From: Megalonaias nervosa
Lineage: Eukaryota > Mollusca > Bivalvia > Unionida > Unionidae
Assembly: GCA_016617855.1 (NCBI GenBank)
Contig: JAECUM010003656.1
Location: 62,001 to 126,000, forward strand
Reading direction: 5' to 3'
DNA length: 64,000 nucleotides
The position numbers were made by a program, and so were the translations under genes. The notes beneath the pieces were generated by a model. The model saw nothing but the letters and a program-made list of their open reading frames with translations, searched no databases and was not told where the DNA came from. Of the stretch, positions 43,555 to 54,780 are shown one piece after another; the first letter of the stretch is position 1, and every line of letters begins with the position of its first letter.

Positions 43555-43800
43555 ATATCTATTTTGCAGAATGTCATATTCCCATTGTACAGGACTTTAG
43601 TAAGATCTAAACTTGATCATGGCCTGACTGTGTAGGGATCACCTTGCAAATCTTACTTGTAGGTGCTTGATCATGCTCTGCTAGTAATGTAGACTTCATC
43701 TAGGAATATTTAGAACCTTCCCTTCAGAAAGCCTCAATGCAGAGTTAAATGAATCGTCACCGTATCTCAGAGAAATGAAATTGGCTCTTTAATATACAAA
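43555..43800 (+). pseudogene. Jockey-type LINE C-terminal fragment 1
   Basis: Frames give LYRTLVRSKLDHGLTV, SPCKSYL and FRTFPLQKASMQS-like strings. They match the LVRSKLDYG / RKSYLxxLDxVxxxxLR / GAFRTSPVxSLYxEA series at the C-terminus of jockey-type ORF2. Confidence 0.8.
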
Positions 43801-44610
43801 TTACCACCTATCCATCTAACCCAGCATGTGATGTCTTAAGTATACAAATTACCACCAATCCATCTAACCCAGCATATTATGTTGTCATAAGTATACAAAT
43901 TACCACCTACCCATCTAACCCAGCATATTATGTTGTCGTAAGTATACAAATTACCATCAATCCATCTAACCCAGCATATTATGTTGTCGTAAGTATACAA
44001 ATTACCACCAATCCATCTAACCCAGCATATTATGTTGTCATAAGTATACAAATTACCACCAATCAATCTAACCTAGCATATTATGTTGTCATAAGCATAC
44101 AAATTACCACCTATCCATCTAACCCAGCATATTATGTTGTCATAAGTATACAAATTACCACCAATCCATCTAACCCAGCATATTATGTTGTCATAAGTAT
44201 ACAAATTACCACCTATCCGTCTAACCCAGCATATTATGTTGTCATAAGTATACAAATTGCCACCAATCCATCTAACCCAGCATATTATGTTGTCATAAGT
44301 ATACAAATTACCACCAATCCATCTAACCTAGCATGTGATGTCTTAAGTATGCAAAGTACCATCAATCCATCTAACCCAGCATATGATGTTGTTTTAAGTA
44401 TACATGTACCACCAATCCATCTAATGCAGAATATGATGTTGTCTTAAGTATATATTTACTACCAATCCATCTAACCCAACATATGATGTTGTCTTAGATA
44501 TACACATACCACCAATCCATCTAATCCAGGACAAGATGTTGTCTTAAATGTTCATGTACTACCAGTCCATCTAACCCAGCATATAATGTTGTCTTAACTA
44601 CATGTAGTTT
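43796..44610 (+). repeat. 51-bp minisatellite grown from the LINE C-terminal NPAYDV motif
   Basis: Units are 'tatacaaattaccacca', 'atccatctaacccagc' and 'atattatgttgtcataag', about 16 copies. In the LINE frame the unit reads SNPAYDV-like, the block that follows the preceding LINE fragment. The 17-codon period makes minus-strand frames of repeated NIICWVRWIGGNLYTYD. The 3' units are decayed. Confidence 0.93.
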
Positions 44611-44970
44611 TAATCAGTCTAACCCAGTATATGTTTTGACCCAGATACCAAGCCATGTACAATTGAAAGCTATATTAAATGCCACATTTTAGCATACAAG
44701 TTCATCCTTGTCAAGAAGTTGCAAAAATTAGTCTTCCACATATGGCAAAATTATGCATTCCCAGATTACTACCTTGGTTATTAAACCCCTCAGATATGAT
44801 ATTTTTCTTTGCATTTACAAAAAGTCTTCTGCTAGTTCTCTCATTCTGAAGCTCAGTTCAATGAAATCTGAGCCTCCCTATTATGACCAGATATCACTGC
44901 ATATATGCAGAAGGTTGCAAAAAGAGACAAGATTGCAGCTGCTATGGCAACACCCAAATCATGATCTGAA
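44610..44970 (+). pseudogene. Jockey-type LINE C-terminal fragment 2
   Basis: After the array come RYQAMYN-like, IPRLLPWLLNPSDM and 'ttgcatttacaaaaagtc'. These match the P-x-P-W-x-x-x-x-P block that ends jockey-type ORF2. The 77-codon frame at 44753-44986 is a shadow. Confidence 0.7.
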
Positions 44971-45065
44971 CCTGGTTACCAGTTAAAGCCTCCATTTTTA
45001 CAGCATAAATTGCATTTACTCAGATCTTTGAACTACACTGAAACCTTGTAGAAAAAAATTTAATT

Positions 45066-45264
45066 ACCATATGTACTCACATAAAAGTCAAGTCGAACTG
45101 CAAACTGCACAGACCCAGTTCTGGCATTTCTGAGTCTGTGAAGTTTGTTAGGAGTAATCAGAAGAACAAACATAGACCCTGATCTGCAGGTGCATCATGC
45201 CATGTCAAATCAGGATCTTTGTTTTTTGCAGTTTGACTTGATTTATAAATAGGTATATACAGCA
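45066..45264. repeat. MITE-like element M1, near complete copy
   Basis: Left end 'accatatgtactcacat' plus 'aaaagtcaagtcgaactgc'; right end 'tgcagtttgacttgatt' plus 'tataaataggtatata'. Ends are inverted copies of each other; inner halves are also self-complementary. Confidence 0.8.
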
Positions 45265-45400
45265 TCTGTTCTGATTCTCATTCAACACTGAAAGCCTTGC
45301 AGGCCTTAAATTGGAATACTGATTAATATCACAAATCTTGTTCAAATTTGCTCATTAAATAAGAAAGAAAATGTTTTGTCCATTTGGCTGCCTAGTCACA

Positions 45401-45772
45401 TTACTCTATATACTCATGTATAAGATAGTTTGCATATAAGCTGACCCTCCCTACCATACTGAAAAGGTAGAACTTTAAAAAGTGCATGACATGCATATAA
45501 GCCAACCCATAAGTCCAGCCATTTTGATAAATCTTGCTATCGCTACTCCGTCAGGATGGACAGTCTTCTTCACATGGAGTTTCAGTACAGTGTTAGGTTA
45601 GGCATGTGATCTCATCTCCGGCAATCTGTAATAACAATATATACCTGTAGTCAACAAGAAAAGAAAAAAATTTTCAAGTTTAAACCTCATCCCACAGATA
45701 AGCCAACCTCCCTTCTTCAGGTTTTTATGTTTTCCTAAATTGTCTGCTTTATATGCAAGTACACACAGTAGT
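45401..45772. repeat. MITE-like element M2, about 370 bp
   Basis: Left end 'ctatatactcatgtataag'; right end, reverse-complemented, 'tgtgtacttgcatataaag'. Inside are 'gcatataagctgaccctcc' and 'cagataagccaacctcc'. It shares the TATACTC..TATAAG terminal pattern with M1 and has no coding capacity. Confidence 0.7.
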
Positions 45773-45779
45773 AATAAGG

Positions 45780-46410
45780 GAAATGAAAGTTTCTGAATGG
45801 AAGATTTCATGTACTGGTTATTAATATTACATAAAATTGGCATGCTCTTTGTACATGACAGGATATATGGAATGAAACTCCTGGCACTTCAGAACATCAA
45901 GCCCATTAGAGTAGTACAGCATGATGCCCCTGTGTTAGACATCACTATAAACTGTCATACTACAGACACTGTAGCGATATGACTGAAAAAATTGTTAAAG
46001 CTACGTTTAAAAAAAAAAATCCAAATCCAATCCAAACAAAGATAGCAACAGAAACCATGAGGCTTTACCCTTTTGGATATCACTTGCTGCTTTGTATTTG
46101 TTGATAATTTTTAATTCCCAGGGTCCTGTTGGAGGAATACAGATTTATTCATTTAAGATGGAATCTGTCTGAAAATTTGGCAGTACTAGTGGTTGTCTTG
46201 AACAAGCTTTGTGACTGGCACTTTTCTAATAGATCACAAAAGAAGAATCTTGTGAAATCTCAGACACAGAATAATTCATATACAGTGTATCACAAATATT
46301 AACATACTTTAATCAATTATTGTTCATGAAATACACATAAAAGAAGAAAAATATTTGCATATTTACAAAATATTTAGCAAAAAGTGTCTCACTAGACATT
46401 TGTTGATTGC
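45780..46410. other. No gene recognised
   Basis: The frame 45797-45982 has ALQNIKPIRVVQHDAPVLD but no recognisable family, and no splice context could be assigned. Confidence 0.4.
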
Positions 46411-46412
46411 AG

Positions 46413-46457
46413 GATCATCAGATATCTGCCCAAAAAGCAAGAAAATGAATTGGAATG
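46413..46457 (+). CDS. Candidate 45-nt exon, gene unassigned
   Basis: Flanked by good sites: TTGATTGCAG|G and GGAATG|gtgagt. In phase with M12B exon 11 it would read IIRYLPKKQENELEW; in another phase it reads SSDICPKSKKMNWN, which looks more like the Cys-containing tail after the M12B C-terminal helix. The phase conflict and the 15.7-kb gap keep this tentative; a missed intervening exon could resolve it. Confidence 0.25.
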
Positions 46458-46695
46458 GTGAGTAATTATTTACACATGTATCAGTTTGAATTAAACTGAT
46501 TGCATTTGCAAAGAATATTCCTCATTCCATTCCAAAGCAGAGTTTAATCAAGATCAGCACTTGTTTATACCAAAATGATGTTCACAAACGCTTCTTTTCC
46601 AGGCTTATTTGTAGATGTTTGTTGTTGTATCAACCATTAATTATAAGCCAGTTTTAATTTCCAGGAGACTAGTATATGTGTGTACTTTATTAGTA

Positions 46696-48884
46696 CTTTA
46701 CAGTAAACCCCTGATTTATGAGTATTGCATTAATGAGAAACCTTGTCTATGTCAAATTTGAGTGTTTTGAGCTGAATTTTCCTCTAAGAAATATTAGAAA
46801 AGTGATTGGTTGTGTCCCTTAGACCTCACATTAATGACACCAAAATAAAACTTTCTTCAACCATTGCATTGTTTATTATGTTACAAATTTGTAAACATGT
46901 TTATTCAATTACATTATAAGATAAGCACACAAAAAATACAAAATGGCCAACAAACAATTTTCAGTCCATCCATCAATGGGAAGCCAGATTTTCATCCTGT
47001 TGAACACATCAAAAGGTGGCAGCAATATCTCTCAAATACGGTTGGATGGCCTGAGAGCAAATTCTGGGCAAGCTGGCTCTCCCTACTACACCTCTTCCTC
47101 GATAACTCGCGCACATCGGGGTCCAGAAACACAGACCTCACTATAAGGGAGGGCGCGAGTTACCAAGGGACCTCCCAAAAAAACCGCTAGACATGCAGAA
47201 AACCACAGGGTTGGTGTTGGGGTGGGGAACTTAGCTGTTTAATGGCTGAATCCTTGTTTTATAATCGAGTCGAGAAAAATTGTCAATGAAGCGCTTTTTC
47301 TGAAGAAGTTGTTTGTTATTATCTATATATCACATTTATTTCAAAATGTCCAACATCTGAAAGAGCGATAACATGACTGCAACCTGTTTCAACAACCAAA
47401 CACAGTACGCAAAAACATTCGTGTATTAAGTCACTTCTTTTTGTTTTGTTGATTACTCTGAGACAATCGTCTACGTCGAAACTCAATTTTTGTATTTTTC
47501 AGTTAGTAAAATATTGATTTTACTGCAATAGTAATAGTGAAACTTCTAATCATGCTTGAGGATATCTCTACGTGCAAATTCAAGAATTCTCAGAAACTCG
47601 TTTTTCCCACAGTGAAACGAAGCTCTTTATTTTACTCATTTCGCTTGGTTGCCTTGCTCTCATTAATCACATTTATGATTGAGTAGGTTAATTTAAGGTA
47701 GTTTAATTAGATATGTACACAATAAAATGTACCACAGTGTTCAATTGATCAACTGAAATGAGTTACCCGACATACAACCGGTGCCGCTGGTTCTTAAGCA
47801 TGTAGGATTTGTATGCCTTTTGACATTTGTTTTATTCCACCTGCTTTATTTGATTCAAAAAACGTAATTACCGTGATAATAGAAAAGGAGGTCCGCTTTT
47901 TATTTAGTGCAACAATACAACAAATGCTTCCGCTAGTCTGATATCAAAACACTGTGGGCACTTAATTAGGTTCTCGGCGAAACGCTCACGGACATAGCTG
48001 TTACAGTAGATTGACACATTTTACATTTAATTGCAAGAGGACACATTGCATTTATGATAATTACACTTAAAGAAACTAAAAGATAGAACTAGAACACAAA
48101 TTTCAATTGATAAAAATTATTTATTTGGTATTTATTCATTAAAGTACTGCCTCCACTTGGCATAAATGACATTTTCATTGATCGAAATGTCCTTGAATAT
48201 TGTTAATTGTGGTTTACAAAGACATTTGAAAAGAAAATGTAACATATTATATGATTTTTTATTAAAAGTCGATATTTCATAATGTTCATTAAATTTCCAG
48301 GTCTTATCTACAGTTTTCGACGATAAAATGAGCGATATATCAAAAGTTTCTGTTTCCAATTTAGATCGCGATTTTATTCTTCAAGTTCAACAAATAGGGT
48401 CCGTTTTTTTTATTTTCTGGTTTCTGACCCCGCGTTATAAGCGGTTTTGCAAGTTATTAGGGCGCGAGATATCAAGGGAGTGGTGTAATTTATGGGCTCA
48501 GGTTCAGCTGATTGAGTCAAGATGGTGCTATCCTGGTTCCTGAAGAGCTTGTCCAAGTAAGACTGCATCAGGCAGTACTGTTTCTTCCTATAAAGCTCAG
48601 TGCTGCAGATATTTTGAACACTTAATGAAGCATATGACGTTAAGACAACTCTTAGCTGAGAGTGTTAAACAGAGATGCTGCTTCCACAATAGCAATACTG
48701 AGAATGAGCAAATTTTCCAAAAATCCTGCTAGGGAACCCATGCTGCACATTCATGCATGTGTATTCTCAAATGACACAAGTCTTGAGATGTAATTTTTCT
48801 GCTTATTTGTTAATAGTACTTTTTGTTAACATAAGACTCAGGTAAGTCAAATAGGGGTAAATCAAGGGTTTATTGTATTATACA
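46696..48884. mobile_element. Candidate DNA transposon with about 28-bp terminal inverted repeats
   Basis: Left 'acagtaaacccctgattta' and right (reverse-complemented) 'acaataaacccttgattta' match at most positions. Internally 'gggcgcgagttaccaaggga' (47150-47169) and 'gggcgcgagatatcaaggga' (48459-48478) resemble a second, nested pair of element ends, in direct orientation. The inner 47.0-48.4 kb is richer in CpG than its surroundings. No transposase was recognised. The end sequence recalls Tigger/pogo-type ends; this is inference. Confidence 0.4.
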
Positions 48885-49500
48885 GAGCTGTGCATCCATT
48901 TGCCACTCTTGCCTGAAGTTTGGTTTGGCTGTAAAAATTTGTGGCAGTGATACAAGAGTCATATGTAATATACAATTGAAGGCAATGGGTGTAGTGAAGC
49001 AATACACTACCTACTATTATTCCTGGTGCTTATCCCCAGTTCAGGGTGAACATTTCCTCCTCCAGGTATAATTGGAGTTCTAGAACAAAAACAACACTGT
49101 CATAGTCAGATGTCCTGTCACTTTTGTTTATTCAGAATATCTTGCTGGTAAAATAAATTTTTCAGGTGCTCTATATGTTCATTAATCTAAGTGACTTTTG
49201 ACATTATTTTCATTCCATAGTATGCATTTTTGTACTGCAACAGACCTTTTTCCCCAGTCCATATATTTATTTTATTATCGGTGTCCTTTTTTGTAATTTT
49301 ATTGAATTTTGATTGTGTCACAGGTGCACATTAGGCAAGCAGTGTTTTCATAATTTTATTAACTTTGTGGGTACCAGTGTTAGTTATGGCTAGTACTACT
49401 GTGGAAAATTTGTTTCGTTTTTTTTTTGTTGTGTGTGTGTGTGTGCAAATTCTGTCAGCTTTTCAATAGTGCTACAGCAAGCTGGCAAATACTGACATAA
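48885..49500. other. No gene seen
   Basis: AT-rich sequence with a (TG)n run at about 49429-49445. Confidence 0.5.
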
Positions 49501-49504
49501 GAAG

Positions 49505-50360
49505 TTTTCATGGGACAAACACCCTACCTGTTTAGCATGCACCAAGTGTGCTAAGATGGATGTTATGTCTGTGCTTTATGGGCAAAGCAAATGAAATATG
49601 GGATTTAGCTGAAAGTCATCACTCCTACAGAAGCAGGAAGAATCAAAAGGCCTTTTCTTCTTCTCCACTGATGAACCCCATCTCTCTTTTCAGACAGGGG
49701 CAATTGGCACTTCCTGGATCGAGGAAGTTGCAAACTCTTCGATCCAAAGAGGGATTAGAATAACTCCTCTCCCCATTTGGTATACCCATCTCTTCAACAC
49801 ATATTTGGTGTCTTTGAACATGAGATTTCTTTCCAGTTTGGAGATGCTGTCAGGGACACAGAAGAAAGCATATCTTCTGCCACCTCTCCATTCAACCATG
49901 GTAAGGGTAATGTGCACAGACTGGCTTAAGGTCTGTATACAGCCAGACAGCAGTGAGGTTGGTCAGTTCTCTACCACTCAACTGCATCTACTTGTTTCAG
50001 TGGGCATTTACAAGGTTCACTCATCTGCTTGACCACTTAAGAGTCCTGGCATGGATTTAAGAATATCACAAGTAGAGATTTCCATGGGAACCTGGTCATG
50101 CATCTCAGTCAAGATGCTCAAAACTATGGACCTGAAGACAACCACTTTAGATAACATAGTTTCATATGCTGATCTTTTCTTGATGAAACCTTTTAAGGTT
50201 GTGAGGGAGAAGTTTTTGTCACCAGCTGTTTTTCAGAGACATCTGGAGGCTGTAGCAAGTCACTTGCTCTCACTGTTGATGGGACTGTTGGCTGACATGA
50301 TCCTCTTACATATGGATTCCACTTTGGATTCTCTTAAGGTCTTGTTGGATTACAGTTAAA
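49505..50360 (+). pseudogene. DIRS gag-like fragment
   Basis: Frames give HPTCLACTKCARWMLCLCF, SPLMNPISLF and, at 50051-50359, VSYADLFLMKPFKVV then SPAVFQRHLEAVASHLLSL. The latter is a conserved-looking helical block before the RT in DIRS-type elements. Gag assignment rests on position and pattern. Confidence 0.6.
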
Positions 50361-50639
50361 ATCTATTTGGCATTAATCCCCATTGTGTATTGTGGCCACT
50401 CAAGATCCTCTGTCACTGGCTGCAGTTCAAGACCCAGATAAACTGGTGAAAAAGCACCTTCAACCTGAGAGGTCTGTATGCCCACCACCTTAATGTTATA
50501 AACAGGGGTCCCAGCAGAACAACCACCAGACTCTTTTCAGAACTCTTTACCACCAACTGTTTGTAGGCTGTAAGGGTCAGGATCAGAAGTTTATGGACTC
50601 CTCCTTCTTCCATAAAGAGGGAAGTTGTAAGATTTTGGG

Positions 50640-51545
50640 AGTTGCTCCCTCTCATGCTTAGTGCTGCCTTTTCCTGACATGCCAGTAGGTGCCAGACTGT
50701 GCTTCTTTTTGGAGGTCTGGTCAGACCTAACTGATGATGCAAGGGTTCTCTCCACATTAAGAGATTCTTATCAGCTTTACTTCCAGGACCTTTCACCTCT
50801 ATCACAAACCTCCAGATCTTTTCAGCAGATTAATCTGGAATTTTTAAGGGAAGAGGTGTACACCTTTCTAATTGAGATGGTAGGAGAAAGGATGTTAAAC
50901 TCTCAGATCTCAGTATTCTATTTCCAGATCTTTCTGATTTCAAAACAGGGGAGGGGATTTCACCTCATAATGGAGCTTTTCCCCCTTATACAAGTTTATT
51001 CGAGGAGAGCATATCAAAACAAAGATGTCAGCGTCAATCAGGAATGTCATATTGTTATAATATGGGATGAGTGAGCAGTTGCCATAGACCTTCAGAATGT
51101 GTATCTACATATCCATATCTTTTTGTGCCAAATTAAATTCCTATAGTTCTGACTGGTCAATTAAGTCTTTAAATTTGAGACACTTCCCTTTGGCATAGCG
51201 TTCTCACCTGGAATCTTTACCAGAGTGAATTAATACCAGCACATTTAAGATCATTGTGATTTGATGTACCCAATATTTCTACATCTGGCCAATACACAAC
51301 GTTCTCAGACATATCTTCCTCAGAGGCTTGTTTCATTGTTTGAAGACAGTGGCTCATCAGGGTTTAATTGCCAATATGGAGACATCAGGTCTGAGTCATT
51401 CTCAAGACTTAATGTGTATGTATGTGGTGATGAACCTTCTCCAAAATCAAGGGATGGTTCATGTTGCTTCTGACATGATTATGTGGATGTTCTCCCTCAT
51501 TGTGAGAGTGTTTGAGAAGACTTCACTCTCTGCTTGCCGTGAGCT
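50640..51545 (+). pseudogene. DIRS reverse transcriptase fragment
   Basis: The frame at 50661-51074 has VGARLCFFLEVWSDLTDD, SFQQINLEFLREEVYTFL, NSQISVFYFQIFLISKQG and LIMELFPLIQ (RT start blocks; family 'FxxKKGGGxRPIxDLxxLN'). Then come VAIDLQNVYLHI (motif A), FETLPFGIAFSP (motif B) and QDLMCMYVVM-like remnants. All catalytic blocks are damaged. Confidence 0.85.
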
Positions 51546-51749
51546 CTTTTCCAGAGGACCTTGAACACAGCAGCAGCAGATCAAATTTCCACAGGAAGGC
51601 TTCATATGATACATCTCCAGCTGGCAAAGTGGTGACCTTGCAGGGAAGCTCTGGTTCCATTGTGGTCCAGGCTGAATAATAACCACAGTGGATTCATCAA
51701 TCGGGACAGAGTTCTGGTATACATGCCCCAGAACCTCACTTCTTCCTGT

Positions 51750-52320
51750 ATACTGATGCCTCAGATTTGGATTGAGGCACACATATAGAGCTGGGAGAGG
51801 GAGTAGTCCTTCAGGGTCTGTGGAAGGGCAGGACCATTCCCTACATGCTAGCAACCTAGAAATGTTTACTGTGTTTCTAGCACTAATGGGATGCATCAGC
51901 CTCATTAGTTACCATTGTTTAACAGTTGTCATAGACAGTGCAACATTCGTGAAATACTTCAGACACCAAGAAGTATTCATACCCTATCTCTTTGCGTGGA
52001 AATCTGAAACCTTTGAAGGGCAGATTTGGATGGGATTACTCTCAGAGTTCGCCACATTCCAGGCATAGGAAATATTCTGGCAGACAACTTGTCATGGCAA
52101 AGATGTGCAGTCCTTGCAAAATGGTCTCTGCAGCAGTCAGTAGCACATAGGCTCTTTCAGCTGTGGGCAAAGCCCGTGGTAAATTTATTTGCAACAAGAT
52201 GCAATGACAAACTACCACTTTATGTGTAGCCAGTCTAAGATCAGAATGCATGGTGGGTGGATGTTTTCAGTCTGAAGTTGGATCTACTATTACACCTATT
52301 CCTTTCCACCTTTCAAAATA
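51750..52320 (+). pseudogene. DIRS RNase H-like and connection region
   Basis: Frames give NLEMFTVFLAL, then RVRHIPGIGNILADNLS (family HIPGxxNxxADxLS), KWSLQQSVAHRLFQLWAKP, VNLFATRCNDKLPLYV and a YSFPPF-like string. This series is characteristic of DIRS-type elements. Confidence 0.85.
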
Positions 52321-52499
52321 ATCAATTTCTTCACAGAGTCAGGACATCAAGACACCTCCATGGACTTACCACTGAGCAGGGATCTACAGCCGCAGCAAAG
52401 AGGATCCTTCCTTCACAACAATACATAAATTTTCCACCTTTATTCCTGGCTGATATCTTGTCATCTCTTGACCCAGATCAATTTTTGAGTAGGGTTGCA

Positions 52500-53865
52500 G
52501 ACTGCTTTGCTTAGGCCAGGAGGCGGTCAGTCTGTAAGGTTTATGATGCCAAGTGGAGAGTTCATGCAGCAATCAGGACATTGATAAGTTGCTTATTAAC
52601 TGCTTTTGTGGATTTTATTCTCTTTCTTTTCAAAGAAAAGGATTGTTCAGTTTCCACCATTAGGGTCTAGAGTAGCCCTCTCTAATGCTTTTTGATTGGC
52701 TCTACTATTGGGTCAGACCTTCATCCTTCAGAGCATATTGGGTATGTTAGTCTCTAGACTGATAAATCAGTCCCCCAAATCTGTGTTGATATTGATGGAT
52801 GATATGGGGGTATGATGCCATCAGTTTATTAAAATGTGTAATTTTGCTGCAGGGAAATCTTTCTGAACACATCTGCATACAGTTTAGACATAACCCCAGT
52901 ATTTGGTAATAGCTATATCTAGTGCAAAATTTAAAATGGCCACAGGACATAAGGTAGTTCTGTTTCATGTGGATTTATAAGTCGCCAAACATAGGATTTG
53001 ATCTGGAAATATTATATATATAGGTCGCAAAAGAACCCTTCAACTGATGGTAGCTCAACAGCTGTGAGAAATACTTGTACACTGATGTGTGCAGACCGGT
53101 TGTCTGCAGGTTTTAATGAATATGCAATATCAGCCCCTAAATCACCAGTCATTATCATTACAGGTGTGGGGCTAATTTATTGGTCTAGATGGTTTCCAGA
53201 GATATTAATGCCATAATGGAATCTTGCATGTGTTCATTTGTCATTATCTAAACATCCTTATAAACCTCTGAGTTAGACTTCAGTTATGGTTTTCTTCCTT
53301 TATTAGCATTGGCTAGGAGAAGGAGTGATATTAATTCATTATCAGTGGAATAGTTTTGTCTTCATTTCAATGGCAACTACATTTCAGTCTCTCCTGTGCC
53401 AAACTGGTTTTCTGGCTAAGAATTAGCTCCTGAACCAATTTAGATTCATAATCTCAGAGACAATGGTGCTAGATACGGCTATGATCGACTTCCTTGTCTG
53501 GTCAGAGCTGCACTTTTATGATTGCTTCAGTTAAAATAAAAAAGAAAATGGTCACAGTATGAAACATCTCTTTATCACTTCCAAAGGTACTTCTTATACC
53601 TCAGCAGCAGTCTGACTATCAAAAAGGTTATCAATCTCTCACAGAGAAAGCTCTTTCCTTCACTGAGAATGAAACCCAATGAGGTTCAGACTATTGCTAC
53701 ATCTTTGGCCTTTTTTAATCATTCCTTTCTGGATGATATCATGAAAGACATCATTTGTTGTTCTCATTCCACTTTCACCTCATTTTATCTCTTTTTCCAT
53801 GGTGTACCAGAGTGAGGGCAATTATTCATTAGGCCCAATTGTTTCAGCTCCTCAGTTGACAACAG
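52500..53865 (+). pseudogene. DIRS tyrosine recombinase fragment
   Basis: It starts with ARRRSVCKVYDAKWRVHA (family R-x-S-T-x-x-x-Y-x-x-K-W), followed by LFLFKEKDCSVSTIRV. After a rearranged middle (52.7-53.4 kb) come MKPNEVRTIATSLAFFNHS (family HDxRxLATSLAF), HSTFTSFYL and SLGPIVS. These strings mark the catalytic C-terminal half of a DIRS-type integrase. The conserved His before V-R is Asn. Confidence 0.85.
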
Positions 53866-53869
53866 GTCA

Positions 53870-54780
53870 TCTTCCGTTCTGCAAATAGCATTATACTGGA
53901 AAGAGATTTGAAGTTTTCTTTACAGCTGTTAATTTTGATTTTGTAATACTCACTTGCCATATTCCCAGCATTGTTTCATCTCTGATGTCTTGTGATCTTG
54001 GTCATAGTCAAAGGAGGAGGATATTCTGAATAAAAAGATGTGACAAAGGCATCAGACTGGCACTGTGTTATTTTTGTCCTAGACCTCCAATTAGTAATTT
54101 TCACCTTAAACTGGGGACTAGCACTCAGAAAAAAGGTACCAGTGTAATAACTGCAGCTAAGTATTATTACCTAATTGAAACTGATTTACCTTGTCCCCAC
54201 CCCGCTACATTTTGCCTCACATTTACAAAAAAAAGAGTTCTTTTTTTCTCTTAACATTTGCTTTTAAAGTGGCTGGTGCACTTTATGCAGATTGCTATGA
54301 CAGTACTTTGAAACTTTGAAAATTTGATTTTAAAAAATGCATTTGTATGCCCGTCATTCATGAGGATGCATTTGTGCATTTCATGTTTGCATTCTGTATA
54401 TCTGAAAAACTCTGTCCATTTGTTTCTTAGTCCATCTGTCCATGAAATTATTCATGTCCACTTTATAACTTTAGAACAATTTGAGATAATGGGATGATAT
54501 GTTATATGTTTAAAGATAATAGCAAAACAGTATCACGTGCAGTCTTCATTCACCTCTCTTCAAGAACAGTGTCAAAGTACAGTGTCCCCAATGTACCACC
54601 TCTATGATGAAATCTTTAATCAATCAGAAATAGAAGAAATGAAAGTTCAAGCAAGACACAATACATCTTAGTGCAATTATAGAAGATTAATTAATTAGTT
54701 AATTAATTAATAATCTGATAGGTCTCAAAGTTTTAGCTCTGGTCATAGATCAGAAGAACTTATGTGATGACTCTGTGTAA
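53870..54780. other. No gene recognised
   Basis: AT-rich sequence; 'cccgtcattcatgagg' and 'gtccatctgtccatg' resemble the 36.0-36.6 kb repeat flank, so this may be the left part of the second large repeat copy. Confidence 0.4.

Larger units (their letters stand above)
40930..44970 (+). mobile_element. Decayed jockey-type LINE, expanded by three internal minisatellites
   Basis: Scattered frames follow the order of a jockey-clade ORF2: endonuclease (QLPAPFVLLGNFND, CKDITERGK, then LLxDxSYT-like), RT start (NRSAGPDDVIT), RT middle (TPVYRRNHTDTYDYCPIAI, then SKTMKHVINDR), motif A remnant (FQENSYDTA) and C-terminal blocks (LVRSKLDHG, SPCKSYL, SNPAYDV-like, IPRLLPWLLNPSD). Stops and frameshifts are dense. 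An MITE (41362-41556), another (43296-43517) and three minisatellites interrupt it. Confidence 0.85.
49505..53865 (+). mobile_element. Decayed DIRS-type tyrosine-recombinase retrotransposon
   Basis: Many short frames follow the DIRS order: Cys-containing gag start (TCLACTKCA), gag body, RT, RNase H-like region and tyrosine recombinase ending in a GPIVS-like tail. Stops and frameshifts are dense and no intact ORF is left. The recombinase begins within about 300 bp of the RNase H-like tail, leaving no room for the methyltransferase seen in some DIRS elements. Split or inverted terminal repeats were not identified, so the outer limits are approximate. Confidence 0.85.

Noticed and set aside
43836..44306. 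Repetitive minus-strand frames (NIICWVRWIGGNLYTYD units) as a repeat protein
   Set aside because: They are antisense reads of a 51-bp array that derives from LINE coding sequence on the plus strand.
48328..48543. Frame starting MSDISKVSVSNLDRDF as a first coding exon
   Set aside because: It runs into the candidate transposon end sequence, has no clear donor, and matches no family I recognise.
51261..52514. Several 70-100 codon frames as host genes
   Set aside because: Read together across frames they follow the DIRS RT, RNase H-like and recombinase order.
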